From Papilionanthe hookeriana x Papilionanthe teres (Eukaryota; Streptophyta; Magnoliopsida; Asparagales; Orchidaceae), in assembly GCA_022702705.1 (NCBI GenBank), contig CM040421.1, positions 67,760,121 to 67,824,120 on the forward strand: a stretch of DNA of 64,000 bases, read 5' to 3'. Shown in pieces: positions 1-11,426 of this stretch (its first letter is position 1; each line of letters begins with the position of its first letter). The notes under the pieces were generated by a model, which was not told where the DNA came from, did no database searches, and worked only from the letters and a program-made list of their open reading frames with translations. The position numbers were made by a program, and so were the translations under genes.

Positions 1-76
1 ATAAACCGGGTGTGATCTCGCAAGTACCTGCCCATCAAGCTCTTTCCTTGTAAACACCCAAATTTTATTATTTAAA

Positions 77-253
77 TTAGCAAAACAGCTTAAAACCAGA
101 GAAAGATTTAACAATCTGCCTGGAATTCTTGTGAACCAAAGGTTCCAAAAGTGCAAAGCACCATAACTTGTGTAACATAACAAAATGCTTAATTCTACTA
201 AAGGAGGTTGGATGAGCAACCCCCCTTATGTTCCAACACATGAAATTAATCAT
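77..253 (-). pseudogene. LINE ORF2 start: endonuclease domain fragment
   Basis: The frame opens with a Met shortly before the segment CWNIRGV, the hallmark first block of the exonuclease-endonuclease-phosphatase domain at the N-terminus of plant L1 ORF2 proteins. A later segment, ALLEP, matches the block that carries the metal-binding Glu in this family. In LINEs this enzyme nicks the target DNA to prime reverse transcription. Only about 60 codons stay open before a stop at 77; the remaining 76 bases to the window edge may continue in another frame. It lies downstream of the ORF1 pseudogene of the same element. The identification rests on two short motifs plus position, so it is good but not certain. 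Confidence 0.7.
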
Positions 254-604
254 GTAGATTGATTTTTCCTTCCCTCTAAGTCCTGGGTGAGAACCGAAGG
301 AGGGTCGACAGAAGGGCACTTGGAGATCGAGCCTCAAGTAACCCTCGCAATTCTAATTTCCCTTTCTTTTTCTTATTTCCCTTTTGTAACTGCCATTCAT
401 TTGTCATTTCTTTAGCTGTCCCATTGATTATATCATCAGTGATCTTGTGTTTATTTTCAAGTGTTTTGCAAAGCTCTGTAGCCTTCTTAGGACTGTTGGC
501 AGTCAGCTCAGAGCCGGTTCAATGACCCGTTCTACTTGGAGTGTGTTCAAATCCGTATCCATTTTTTCGATGTTGACCTCTCCTTCATCCGGTATTTCCG
601 AATA

Positions 605-1547
605 TCATGCTCCCTTGTAAGTGCCGCTCGAACAGCCTACAACAGGTTCCACAACCTGCATCTGTTGTATGGTAGCACTGTTGTTCGCCTTAGTGCCATC
701 TTTCCTTTTCTTTGAAGGGGGATGGAGCCTGTAACACTGCTCCCTCATATGACCAAACATCCTGCAATGATTACAGTAATGGGGTTTGAATTCCACTTCT
801 ACCTCTTGCCAAAACCTTCTTCTCGGAACATTTTCATCCGTTCTAACCCAAATTTTCTTTATCTCGTGCAATGTGATATCTCTTTCCACAAGAACCCTTG
901 CGTACTGCCGGTCTAGCCATATCATAGGTGTGAGTATCGCTTTTAAAGGAAGGCCCAAAGATTGGCTGATATTATAGAGTGCATTGTGATTGTAGAGTTG
1001 TATAGGTAGATTAGGGAATTTAAACCACATTGGTATGATGGGAGGTTCTTTAAGTGGATCAAAGTCAGGTGTCCACTTTAGTACCTTCATAGTAACCCCA
1101 AAGAATAATAATTGATTGTTTTCCAAATATTTTAGCATAGTCTTCCTCATTAGACAACCTGATGAGCAAATGCCTTCCATCTAATAAGCCCAATTTCCAG
1201 CTTCCTACTAAGCCAAGATCATCAAAGTATTTTCTCACAAACTCCATTTTAGGATGGCCAAGTTGGAATTTTCCAATGAGCCAATATTTAATAGCATCAT
1301 TAAGGCATTTCATATCCTGTTTAGAAAACAGCACTGCAGGATGGCCATCTCTACTGCCTACAGGTCTGATGAAAGGGAACTGACCCAAACCAGCTGCAGT
1401 GTCATGCATCGACCTGGGAAAAACCGGATGATCAAAATTTTTATGAGGAGCTCGCCCTTCCCCACCACTCCAAAGATAAGTGGCCTTTGTCCAACTTACA
1501 TTAGTGCTGAAATCAATGGGGAAACGACTAGCAGGAGTATCGACCAT
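605..1547 (-). pseudogene. LINE ORF1: DUF4283-like domain plus CCHC zinc knuckle
   Basis: The probable start is the Met at 1545-1547 (MVDTPAS); the open frame extends further upstream but is low-complexity there. The first part, to about 1065, contains segments such as KLGLLDGRHLLIRL, typical of the DUF4283 domain of plant L1 ORF1 proteins. The frame is then lost between about 1085 and 1135 and resumes in another frame down to 605 with the characteristic WTPDFDP block. Near the end is a zinc knuckle with spacing C-x2-C-x4-H-x4-C (YCNHCRMFGHMREQC), followed by a basic tail (PSKKRK). ORF1 proteins bind the LINE RNA and form the ribonucleoprotein particle. A single frameshift separates the two halves, and otherwise both are long and open, suggesting a fairly young loss of function. 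Confidence 0.85.
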
Positions 1548-1927
1548 ACCGAGAGAGCAAGCCACTGTAACAAAATCCAGATCGAGAACTAGAATATCCG
1601 TCCAGTACCGACAGACACAACCAGGAAACCCGGAATGGGAGTTGACGGCTGAGTGAAACCAAGCAAAAGAACGAGAGAACCAAAAAACCAGAAGCTCAGC
1701 CAAAAAACCAGCTAAGAAGAACCAATGGAACAGTAGACACTTCAAAAAAATTTGAAATGTAAGTAACCCGGGAAACTCCAAAAGCACCAAAAAGGCCAAA
1801 CAAACACCAAACCAAAGCAAAACCAGAAAGAAACCACCCCGAGAAACACCAGAGGAAACACTTACCCTCACAACACGCCATGGAAACCCTAGCGAGCATC
1901 TCTCACCTCCCTCTCGACCATTATATA

Positions 1928-1931
<4 letters not shown>

Positions 1932-2002
<71 letters not shown>
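1932..2002. repeat. (TA)n microsatellite
   Basis: About 35 uninterrupted TA units between the LINE 5' end and the outer end of the Tat LTR. A short ORF called across it is only the repeated dinucleotide translated. Confidence 0.98.
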
Positions 2003-2005
<3 letters not shown>

Positions 2006-2562
2006 GGAAACTATCATTTTAATTTTAAAATACAAAATCAAACTGATTTCATATATGCAATAGTTTAAATAATCAAGCACTTCACCATAAGCCATGTGTC
2101 TATCCCGAAAAATGGATACATTGCTTGGTCGTGAGGCTTGATTAAATAAACTAAAGAATCCATGACATCCGTTTGGTTTGCTAACTATTTATGTTGACTG
2201 AAAACTTACCATATATAATATGAAAGAATTAGATATGTTTATATTATTATGGGGTCTTTAGGTTTCCTATAAGGGCAAACCTCTATAGTTAATTACATCT
2301 TAGACAACCGAAGTCACCTAAGAAAACTCTTGATATAGATCATGAAATATTGTATTCATGACTTCCAAATGGTAGGATTCTTCAAGAAAATGTGATAATG
2401 GGAATTCAATAGGCGAGTAGCTCATGTTTCAGAACAGTTATTGTAGGAATCCAAAGGAGGAGAAAGCTAGGGGAAAGAGAAAGATCCAAGAAGAGTCTTG
2501 GTGTTCTTTCCCAAACTATCATATGGTTTGGCTTCAATTTGAGATGTTTATTTAATGTTTCC
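2003..2562 (-). repeat. Tat F 3' LTR, outer segment
   Basis: About 550 bases, alignable by eye along their length with 45575-46145 in the shared LTR (for example the stretch beginning cttcaccataagcc against cttcaccaccagac). The homology is cut at 2562 by element A and resumes at 14932. Its last five bases, TTTCC, are the target duplication of A. No gene is seen in it. Confidence 0.85.
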
Positions 2563-2779
2563 TGATCCACGATTTGATATTTATTTTTTTAGTAGAAAGA
2601 ATATTATTTGGCTCCTTACGTGTTAAAAATAAAAAAGAAGTTACAAAGAAGCGATAAAAAGTCCAAACTAATACACTACAACACAACACACACAAAAAAG
2701 AAAAAACTAAAGGAATAAATCCCCAAAAAATTAAAATACAACTCACACCACAAAAAAGAAGACAAAAGAAAACAATCAT

Positions 2780-3870
2780 AAATCAAAATTAGCAACCAGT
2801 AACAGCTCCAAAGCAACAAACTTAGAAATCCAAGCACCTCTAATCTTCAGACCCAAGTTTGCCACCCAATGAGCAACCTTATTACCATCCCGTTTAATAT
2901 GACACCATTTGATGATGAAATGTTGAGATAAATCTCTAAACTTCTTCAATTGAATATTAATACTCCAATGGTGATCCTCCCTCTAAAAACAACACCTCCA
3001 CAAAATCAAGAAATCAGTTTCAATTTCAATATACTTCCACCCAATTTGCTTAGCCACATGCAGTCCAAAAACCATAGCATCAACTTCAACAACAAGAGGA
3101 GAAATAGAAACAGACCTGACCGTAAACCAAAACAAAATAGAACCCAAAAAATCTCTACAAACTCCTCCAACACTAGCAGAAAAAGAATTCCAACAACCAT
3201 CAATGTTAATCTTAACAAAAAGAACACACGGCTTAATCCATTTAACAAGAGAATAACAAGTAGCAGACTTGTTAATAAAAAAACCAGTTTAAGTAGAAAC
3301 TTGTTCATATTAGCCGATAGCTTCTTATTAAGAATTAAAAAATTCAAATATTTAGACAGATAACCAAAAATCATTCGAATAGTAGAAGTCACATTAGGAA
3401 CCACATTGTTGAATCAAGCATCATTCCTAGTTATCCAAATAAACCAGATGATAAACCCATTCCTAACATCTTCCAAGCTTCAAAAAAATTTGCAAAGAGT
3501 ACAACAAGAAGGTAATCTCAAACCTTTCATCTTAAGAATATCATCAGTAGGAACTATATTATGAAAAACTCTCCAAACAAAGAAAGATATGGAAGGCTTA
3601 AGCTAAGGATTCCAAATCCATTTCAATTCAAGCCCTATAATGGAGGAAAGGAGCAAGCAAAAATTTTAGCATTAGAATCACCCAGCTTCCCTTTAATCTT
3701 AGGAACATTAGGATTATCCACAAATAAGAATATTAGAAATAAAAGTAGCATCATTATTATGCACCAAATTATTAAGCTTTCTCAAACACCATCTGTCATT
3801 CAGCCACAAATCATTAATCTTAATATTAATGTTAGTTGGCCCACCATAAAAATCAGCTAAAGCTCCACAA
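2780..3870 (-). pseudogene. LINE ORF2 C-terminal zinc-binding and RNase H regions
   Basis: This stretch continues the LINE ORF2 after the RT domain. Plant L1 ORF2 proteins normally carry an RT-associated zinc-binding segment followed by an RNase H domain. Short pieces in shifted frames are compatible: a glycine-valine-cysteine-rich piece near 3130-3180 resembles the GGVCRD block of the RNase H domain. The longest open frame here (3006-3404) is an off-frame, leucine-rich reading of that region and should not be taken as a membrane protein. Frames shift several times, so boundaries are approximate. Confidence 0.55.
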
Positions 3871-3933
3871 CCCAACCAATCATCAAACTAGAAAGAACAG
3901 TCCCCTTTACCAACATCCCAACTCATCAATAAC

Positions 3934-5108
3934 TCAGTTTCTGGCAGCAAGCAACATTTCTTTCCAAATAAAAGAATCATTACTATTATAAGTAATAGCA
4001 AGGGGATGACTCAAGCCACAATATTTAGAATGCATAAAGGAAGCCCATAAGGAGTTATTCTGACGAAATCTGAACCAAAGCTTCATGAAGTTAATTTTGA
4101 TAGAACCAGCTAAACTACGAAAACCCAAACCACCAAGATCAATAGGTTTACAAAGCTTGTCCCAACTTTTCCAATGGATTTTAGAATGATAGTTTCCTTC
4201 CCAGAGAAACTTGTTAAAAAGAGTTTCAATCTTCTTAATAATAGTCAAAGGCATATTCATAATTTGTAAAGTATAAAGAGGAAGAGAAGTGAGAACACTT
4301 TTAAGAATAGTAACACGTCCACCAAAGGAAAGAAAACAATTCTCCCAAGAGAAAATCTTAGTCTTGATTTTATCAACCAAACCCAAGAAAATATCACTTT
4401 GATTTCTACACCTATTCAGAGTAAAACCCAAATAAGTTAAAGGAAGCATAACCTTATTACAACCAGTGAAATCAAAAATCCACTGTCTTTTAGAAACATA
4501 AATTTGTTTAGCACAATAGAAGGAGCATTTTGAGGTATTAAAACATAAACCATAAGTTTTCTGAAATCTCAAAAGTAACTCCCAAACATTCTTAATAGAA
4601 TTTTTATTAGCATTATAAAAATGATTTCATCAGCAAAGCAGAGATGACTAATATTCAGATGGCTTCTATAATAATGATTCAAGGAAGGCTTAAAATTAAA
4701 CAAACCATTTAGGCATCTAGATAAGTAATTGAAAGCAATAATAAAGATATAAGTGGTTAAAGGATCACCTTGTTTTATACCTTTAATAGCTTTGAAAAAA
4801 CCATGTTTGCCACCATTAATAAGAAGTGAATAAAAATTACCCTCAAGAATACGATAAATAATCTGGCAGAAGGTGTTATTGAAACCAATAGCTTTAAAAA
4901 TATCCATAATGAATTCCCACCAAATAGTATCAAAAGCCTTTTGAAGGTCCATTTTAAAAAGAATACTACCAGCTCTTCTTTGAATATCAATATCTAAAAG
5001 AAGCTCTTGCACAATAAGAGCATTATCACAAATGTTCCTACCTTCCATAAAAGCAGATTGATTCATACTAATGATGTTATGAAGAACAGGCTGTAAACGT
5101 TTCACCAT
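3934..5108 (-). pseudogene. LINE reverse transcriptase fragment
   Basis: The first frame (4569-5108) starts with a block containing NQSAFMEGR and continues with KMDLQKAFDTI (RT motif A, catalytic Asp) and GIKQGDPLTTY (motif B). The catalytic FADD block reads FADE in this copy, so the second catalytic Asp is replaced by Glu. The next frame (3934-4572) holds the post-catalytic region with LTYLGF, SFGGRVTILKSVL and WDKLCKP.DLGGLG, typical of the plant L1 RT thumb and linker. The two frames overlap by a few bases, with a frameshift around 4570. RT would copy LINE RNA at the nicked target; this copy is truncated and inactive. Confidence 0.9.
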
Positions 5109-5536
5109 GATTTTAGAAATATTATTACGATATATATATATAATTTTATACTTCTTTTAATGATTTATAATGTGGATACTACGCAAGTATACGTATCGTT
5201 TATCAAGTAATAAAGAATTTTCTGATTAAGCCCCGAGATATTGTACCCACAGGAAAAGTTATAACAAAGAAAATATTTTCTAACTTAGAAAAAATAAATT
5301 TTACATTTTACTTTTAGAAAAGATCTTACTCAAATTAAAGATAATATTTTAGGAAACAGAGTTTGATTCTTTTTGTTAATTTTATAAATTAAAATGGAAG
5401 TATCTAAAATGTGTTGTGCCAAATAGGAGCAATAATATTTTTTACCCTTACTAGAGATGCTATAAAGAACATAGGTTAATTCACTGTTCTAAAAATCTTG
5501 AAGACGGGTTAGGCAAGAAAGATACTAGCTCTCACT

Positions 5537-5928
5537 CTAGAGTTTCCTCGATTCCCTCCACCTGGGGGCTAACATCATGTATCCAAACATAAAACAATTA
5601 ATTACCTCAAGAGAAAAGTGTATTAGCTGCCCTCGCACGTAAAAAAAGTTATCAACTGATTCCGAGAGGTTTGCATAGAACTCTCGAACAACAGAAGAAC
5701 AACAATAACAGTAAAACAATAAAAATTATGCCAAAGGCGGTTCACAATTATATCTTCAAGTTCTCCGCCTGGTTTATCAAAGCCTCGCTCTTGGATCAAC
5801 TTACTTGACTGTAACGCTTGCACGTAACGTTCTTGAGCTTTTGAACTGACGAACTTGTCAAAATTGAACGTAACTCTTGATTTGCTTCTTTTCGATTGCA
5901 TAAAAATCACTATAAATTCCATATTCAA
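5537..5928 (-). pseudogene. Element A ORFb: 'putative plant transposon protein' (Transposase_32-like) N-terminal part
   Basis: From the Met near 5926 the frame reads KRSKSRVTFNFDKFVSSKAQERYVQ and continues with ERGFDKPGG, then a hydrophobic block and FESSMQTSR. The pattern (basic start, KFVS..AQ.RY, I.ERGF, then a tryptophan-containing block) is that of the plant domain annotated as 'putative plant transposon protein'. It is clearly related to 60588-60869 in element D. The gene lies downstream of pol in the env position, and its C-terminal half is missing because the sequence runs directly into the damaged LTR at 5602. A second frame (5537-5719) carries the continuation FYANLSESVDNFFYVRGQL. 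Its molecular function is unknown. No signal peptide or transmembrane anchor is evident. Confidence 0.7.
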
Positions 5929-6744
5929 CTTAAAATCACTAAACTCAACTCCAAAAGGTATAAACTACTAAATCCAAGTACTTTCTCAAACATTTACTTA
6001 AATTTTCATCATGAATAATTATTTTCAGATTTCTCCAAAATACACTCAAAATATTTGGTGAAAATCAAAAAATTTAACTTAGGAGAGGTGTTCTTACCTC
6101 AAGAAAATTGAATCTAACAAATTTTTCTTGAAACTGCTTAAGATTAGCAAATGCAAGGAAGCCCTAACCCTCTAAATCTTGAAATGCCGAAGGAATAAGA
6201 TGATGGTGGTAAATATTTTTGTGTTTTTCGGGTTTTTAAACCTGAAAATCGATTTTTGCGAACCGGCACCTAAGCGCGAAAGTATGGAGCTTAGCCACAG
6301 AGCTCTAGCGCGTAAGCGTGGGGTCTCGGCGCATAGCCGCCAACTCACATATTTTGATTTTTTTTTCATTAAATAAATATTCTTACTCCTCTAATAAACC
6401 CTTAATCGATTTTATAAGTATCTCAACACCATATAATCTTCTTATCTCTAAACATTTACTTCTTCTTTTTAGATTAAGATTATTCAAACCATGTTTTACA
6501 CAAACACAAACTTTACTTAATTAAACTCATATAAATTACCAGTACAAACCACAAGTATTTAATCCATGATACTTGGATAAGATCTCATCTTCTCTATTCA
6601 TACTAAAACACTCAAACAAAACACTAAACACTCACATAAAAATATAAAACAAATAACACACATTAATATTAAACATCAAACACTTAACACAATTAATTAA
6701 ACATAAAACATACATAACTAACACAAAACACACCATAGAACTTA
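5929..6744 (-). other. Spacer between ORFa and ORFb of A, with a CpG-rich island
   Basis: Mostly AT-rich and without a credible gene. It contains one abrupt GC-rich island at about 6255-6345, built from repeats such as CCTAAGCGCG, GCTTAGCC, GCGCGTAAGCG and GCGCATAGCCGCC. The wording matches the island in the LTR of the same element (14628-14745). ORFs called across the island on both strands are shadows. Confidence 0.75.
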
Positions 6745-7190
6745 ATTCCAGCCTCCATTAGGCGGAAAATATCCACTACCTCCATTAGTTCCATCAGAAC
6801 TATTTGGTATATAGAATCGATAAAACGGACGATGATGAAGACATCAGATAGATTCATCTTCAATCCATTTGTTTTTCAAATACATCCCCTTGTCCGATTC
6901 TTCAACATAACTTAAATGACAAAATTGCATTTTCAATTGCCATCCATTGTGTGCTAAAAGTGCATTTGTATCATTTTCCTTTGTTTCCATTGATGCAACA
7001 TTAGCCTAGATCTTTCCAATCTTTTCAGCTATTCCTTGAATACTAACGACCAGAAATCCGTTAAAAACTCTTACTTACTCTCACTAACAAACCTCATCTT
7101 GTTGGAATCCTCCTTCTTCTTAACTTCATTCTCCCACGAAGACCTTTTTCTCACTTAGACTCCTTAATGCTTTTAGGATGGAAATTTGGA
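6745..7190 (-). pseudogene. Element A ORFa, C-terminal remnant
   Basis: On the minus strand a frame ending with a glycine-rich tail (GGSGYFPPNGGWN, then a stop near 6745) is preceded by FYRFYIPN and, across an in-frame stop, by KNKWIEDES. This aligns by eye with the end of ORFa in element D (61729-62004), which has RRKGWIEEDS followed by FLFRPFCNLF. The upstream part contains a charged segment (WENEVKKKED) that could be coiled coil. The N-terminal half of the gene is not recognisable here. It sits between pol and ORFb, so A once carried both tandem env-position ORFs. Frames are broken and the borders are approximate. Confidence 0.5.
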
Positions 7191-7620
7191 GTGGAATGAA
7201 TTTCCTTTAATCCTTTCTCTTTTTATAGACTTTAGATGGCTAAAAACCATCCTTCCACGTTCATAAACCTTCCTTAAATGTGCCATGCAACTTCCCCATG
7301 ATAATGGCTTCTAGAAACACTTTTTTACACATTTTTGATAACTTCGGCGCCTAAGCGCCAACTGCTGGCACTTAGCTGCCAGTGCTCAGTTTAGCACACA
7401 TATGCTAAACGTCCGAAAAACCCATTTTAACTCCTCCAAATGGTCAATTTAGGTCACAATAAACTCCACTAACATAATAAAGGAAAAATACTACCATATA
7501 ACACTCACTTCAAACCAAATAAAACACACAAAATAAACTTAAATCAAAGCACACTGATAACTATGGCTTGCCTCCCACAAAGCGCTTGATTTTACGTCGT
7601 CAGCTCGACGTACCAAATAC
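7191..7620 (-). other. Post-pol spacer of A with island and conserved block
   Basis: Two features stand out in this noncoding stretch. A CpG-rich island at about 7345-7400 contains GGCGCCTAAGCGCC and TGGCACTTAGCTGCCA. A block at about 7536-7610 (CTTGCCTCCCACAAAGCGCT and flanks) recurs at 30914-30979, 38206-38271 and 63211-63278, always just downstream of the gag-pol reading frame. Nothing else is seen. Confidence 0.75.
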
Positions 7621-8880
7621 TTAATTTGGGTGATCCAATATCAAGTTATCAGGTTTAAGTTGATCAACTGAGAAGTAAGGTTTCAGTCTATGACCATTTA
7701 CTTTAAATTTTTTCTCAGTTTTAGGATCTTTAATGTCCACAGCTCCATAGGGATAATCTTTTATTACAATAAATGAGCCCATCCATCTAGACTTAAGTTT
7801 TCCAGCAAGTAATCTCAATCTGGTATTATATTACAAAATTTATTGTCCGGGCTCAAGATTTTTATAGAATCTTACGACCATGCCACATCTTCATCTTTTC
7901 TTTATATATATCTTATCACTTTCATAGGATTCATTCCTTATCCCTTCAAGCTCATTTAATTGCAATAATGTTTTCTCACTAGCATCCTTCAAATTATAAT
8001 TTAACTCTTTAATAGCCAAAATGCTTTATGCTCAAGTTCAATTGGTAAATGACATGATTTTCCAAAAATTAGTGTATATGGGGACATTCCTAGAAGAGTC
8101 CTGTAAGCAGTTCTATAAGCCCACAATGCAAAATCCAGTTTGATTGACTAATCCTTTATGTTTGAATTAACAGATTTTTTTAAAATTCTTTTAATTCCAC
8201 GATTGGATAATTCAACCAAACCACTTGTCTGAGGATGATAAGCAGTAGCAATTTTATGGATGATATGATATTTCTTTACTAACGTTTCTATAATTTCATT
8301 TTTAAAATGAATTCCATCATCAGTTATGATTACTCTGAGCATTCCGAATCTACTAAATATGTTCTCTCTTAAAAACATTGCAACACTTCGAGCATCACAT
8401 CGAGGTAAAGCAACAACTTCTATCCATTTAGATACATAGTCTACTGCCATCAATATGTATAAATTTCTGAAAGATGGTATAAATGGCCCCATGAAATCTA
8501 ATCATTAAACTTAAAATATTTCCACTTCCAACATATAATTGAGGGGAATTTCATTAATTCTAGAAATATTGCCTTCACGTTGACATCGATCATAATTTTT
8601 AATATAAGTATTAACATCCTTAAAAATTCTAGGCTAATAAAATCCAGATTATAAAATTTTATATGCAGTTTTATCAACACCAAAATATCCCTCATAATTA
8701 GAATTATGATATTTTTAAATAATTTCATAAGTTTCTTCTAAAGGCACACATCTTCAAATAGTAAGATCCTTTCCTTGTTTATATAAAAAAGGATTGTCCC
8801 AAAAATAAGTCTTAGCTATAGATAAAAATTTCTTCTTCTGTTGTTATGTCAATCCATAGGGTAAAATGTCACTAACAATA
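7621..8880 (-). pseudogene. Athila integrase (zinc-binding, catalytic core, C-terminal parts)
   Basis: Reading right to left, the region before 8498 is a decayed N-terminal zinc-binding part. The frame 8148-8492 holds the catalytic core: AVDYVSKWIE (first Asp), IITDDGIHFKN (second Asp) and TSGLVELSNR (Glu), the D,D-35-E triad of retroviral-type integrases. The C-terminal part at 7621-7818 reads KSRWMGSFIVIKDYPYGAV and ends NGHRLKPYF, the usual Athila integrase end. Integrase inserts the cDNA into host DNA. The pieces are in different frames and the stretch 7819-8147 is interrupted, so the gene is dead. The stop at 7621 is followed by the conserved post-pol block. Confidence 0.9.
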
Positions 8881-8884
8881 AAGT

Positions 8885-10561
8885 TCACAATGTTTGCATA
8901 CCATGAAACACGCCACTCATTAATAGTGAAAAGTTTTTCATCAGGAAAATATTCATTAATTTCTTCATAAGAAAAGAGAGATTTTTCCTATCAAGCATTG
9001 ACAGATGATCAGCAATTTGATTATCAGGACTCTTCCTATCTTCTATCTCAAAGTTAAATTCTTGTAAAAGAAGAATCCATTTTATCATTCTTGATTTTGC
9101 ATCCTTCTTTTTCATTAAATACTTTATTGCAGAATTATCAGTATGCACCACACATTTAGTCTCAATCAAATATGATCTAAATTTATCAAAAGCATATATT
9201 ATAGCTAATAACTCCTTTTCATTTGTGGTATGATTAATTTGAGCTTCATTCAGAGTTCTACTAGCATAATAGATTACTTTGAAAATTTTATCATATTTCT
9301 GTCCTAAAATAGCTCCAATAGCATAATCACTTGCATCACACATTAATTCAAAAGATTTTTCCCAATCTGGTGAAACAATAACTGGTGCAATGATTAATTT
9401 TTCTTTTAATAACTCAAAAGCTTTCTAACAGTCTTCATTTAAATTAAAAATGACATCCAGCATAGAGGTTAAAATTTTTTGAAAAGTATTTAATATGTCG
9501 CTCGTAGATTCCAGCATGTCCCAAAAAACTTCTAATCTCTCTTACATTTGTTAGGCAAGGTAAATTAGCTATCACTTGAATTTTTGCAGGGTCTACTTCC
9601 ATACCTTTTTTTGAAATTTATGTCCCAAAACAATTCCTTCTACTACCATAAATGGACATTTTTCCCAATTAAAGAATATATTTGTTTCTTCAAAGCGTTT
9701 AAAAACTTTGGATAAATGTTCTAGACATGATTCAAGAGAAATTCCAAACACTGAAAAATCGTCCATAAACACTTCATTTCCTTTTTCAATTAAATCACAG
9801 AAAATTACTATCATACATCTTTGAAATTTAGTTGGGGCATTACGTAAACTAAAGGACATTCTTCTAAAAGCAAATGTACCATAAGGACTGATAAATGATG
9901 TTTTCTCTTGATCCTCGAGAGTAATTTGTATTTGGTGATAACCAGTATATCCATCCACAAAACAAAAGTGTTTATGCCTAGCTAATCTATCAAACATTTG
10001 ATCAAGAAAGGGAAGTGGAAAATGATCTTTCCTTGTGGCAAGGTTTAATCTTCTATAATCAATGCATATTCGCCACCCCGTAACTTATCTTGTTGGTATT
10101 AAAACATTCTTCTCATTAACAGTTACCATTACTCCTCCTTTCTTAGGAACATAGTGAATAGGACTAACCCATGCGCTATCTAAAATAGGGTAGATAATTC
10201 CAGTATCCAACCACTTTAAAATTTTTTTCTTAACAACTTCTTTCATGATAGGATTTAATCTCCTCTGATAATCAGCCCGAAGTTTGCAGTTCTCTTCCAT
10301 AAGGATTATGTGCATACAAATTGAAGGACTGATTCCTTTAATATTAGCTATAGTCCATCCAAAGGCTTTCTTATATTTCTTTAGAATATTAAGCAAACTC
10401 TCTTCTTCTTTTGTAGTTAACATTGAGGAAATTATAACAGGAAAAGTTGAGGAATCACCTAAAAAGACATATTTTAGATGTTCAAGAAGTAACTTCAATT
10501 CAAGTTCAGGAGGTTTTTCAATTAAAGGATAAAAATATTCATCTTTCTTTGTCATGTCCAA
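8885..10561 (-). pseudogene. Athila reverse transcriptase and RNase H
   Basis: The N-terminal RT part (10085-10561) contains VKKKILKWLDTGIIYPI and SPIHYVPKKGG. The palm follows in 9593-9997, with FVDGYTGYHQI (first catalytic Asp), SPYGTFAFRRM and VFMDDFSVFG (the YMDD-type box). RNase H is at 8885-9343, with CDASDYAIGAILGQ, TTNEKELLAI and VVHTDNSAIKYL carrying the Asp-Glu-Asp metal ligands. This enzyme pair makes the double-stranded cDNA. Several frameshifts and stops separate the three open pieces. The region lies between protease and integrase, the gypsy order. Confidence 0.92.
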
Positions 10562-10587
10562 AACTTCAAAAATTTCTTGAATATAAC

Positions 10588-11420
10588 TTAAGTCTCCTCA
10601 ATAATATCATCAAAATATTGTGTTTCCTCTTCTTGCTCTTGTTTCAACTGTTCTCTTTCAAAATTTTCTTCATATGTTGTTTTGAAATGACATTCACTCA
10701 AATATTTTATAGCATCCATCTTGAAACATTCATCATCTTTACCTCTGATAGGACATTTCATTGATTTTGATAATTGATATACATAGTTAATACCCCTTTT
10801 CTGCACATTAATAATTTCTCTTCCTGTAGCTAGGAAAGGTCTCCCCAAAATAATAAGTATTTCTTTATCTTCCTCCAAATCAAGCACAATAAAATCAACA
10901 GGAAAGATAAATTGATCCACCTTTACTAAAACATCTTCTATAACTCCTTTAGGATATGTGATCGAATGATCTGTTAACTATAGAGTTACAGTAGTAGGGG
11001 TTATTTCTCATATTCCCAGTCTTTTAAATACAGATAATGGCATAATGTTAATACTTTCACCAAATCACATAAAGCTTTTCCAAAAAAACTTGTCTCCAAT
11101 TACACATGAAATTGTGAAGCTACCAGAATCTTTAAGCTTTTCAAGAAACTTCTTCTGAATTATTGCACTGCATTCTTCACTAAATGCAATAGTCTCATTA
11201 TCTTCAAACATCCTTTTCCTGTTTGGAATATCTTTCATAAACTTCACATAGCTTGGCATTTGTTCTAAGGCTTCAACAAATGGAATATTAATTGTAAGCT
11301 TCTTAAAATCTTCAAGAAGTTTGAAAATTTCTTATCCAATTTTTGTTGTTGAAGTCTCTGAGGAAATGGTGGTGATAGCTTTTCTAAATCAATCTTAGGT
11401 GGAGAAATAGGTCTTTCTAA
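10588..11420 (-). pseudogene. Athila protease region and linker to RT
   Basis: The piece 11065-11259 begins PSYVKFMKDI, and 10588-10920 contains FIVLDLEEDKEILIILGRPFLATG, the second half of an aspartic protease fold. The active-site segment, which reads CDLG in the related B/C elements, is destroyed here (a stop followed by FGESINIMP), so the catalytic Asp is not intact. After the protease, a Lys/Glu-rich linker leads to RT. The protease would cleave the gag-pol polyprotein. Homology to 31869-32393 is clear by eye. Confidence 0.85.
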
Positions 11421-11426
11421 ACTTTT

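Larger units (their letters stand above)
1..1920 (-). mobile_element. L1-type LINE, 5' part, cut by the window edge
   Basis: Reading on the minus strand, a pyrimidine-rich leader near 1900 is followed by an ORF1 with a DUF4283-like domain and a zinc knuckle (605-1547). After a spacer of about 350 bases (254-604) with no supported gene, the start of an apurinic endonuclease ORF2 appears (77-253). That order is the standard plant L1 layout; RT and the 3' tail would lie left of position 1. The 5' end is placed near 1920, next to a TA microsatellite, because the leader stops there. The exact 5' end and target duplication are not visible. Both ORFs are broken, so this copy looks dead. Confidence 0.8.
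2584..5125 (-). mobile_element. 5'-truncated L1-type LINE inside the LTR of A
   Basis: A run of T at the left boundary (about 2583-2590) corresponds to a short poly(A) tail on the minus strand. From right to left the insert encodes the middle of reverse transcriptase, its C-terminal part, a zinc-binding linker and an RNase H domain. The 5' end is truncated inside RT at about 5125, the usual result of incomplete target-primed reverse transcription. A clean target duplication could not be read because the site is AT-rich. It differs from the LINE at 1-1920 in that it keeps only the 3' half. Confidence 0.88.
2563..5601 (-). repeat. Left (3') LTR of element A, split by a LINE and truncated
   Basis: Bases 2563-2583 and 5126-5601 match the right LTR from 13084 to about 13710. 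The LINE at 2584-5125 separates the pieces. Relative to the right LTR a stretch after 5400 is missing (right-LTR bases around 13400-13510), and everything inward of right-LTR position ~13710 is lost together with the PPT, because ORFb sequence starts almost directly at 5602. The retained part includes the conserved Athila block with ACGCAAGTATACGTATCGTT at 5173-5192. Confidence 0.85.

Noticed and set aside
1880..2068. ORF across (TA)n
   Set aside because: Encodes only alternating Tyr-Ile from the microsatellite.
3006..3404. Leucine-rich, membrane-protein-like ORF
   Set aside because: Off-frame reading of the LINE RNase H region; hydrophobicity comes from AT-rich codons.
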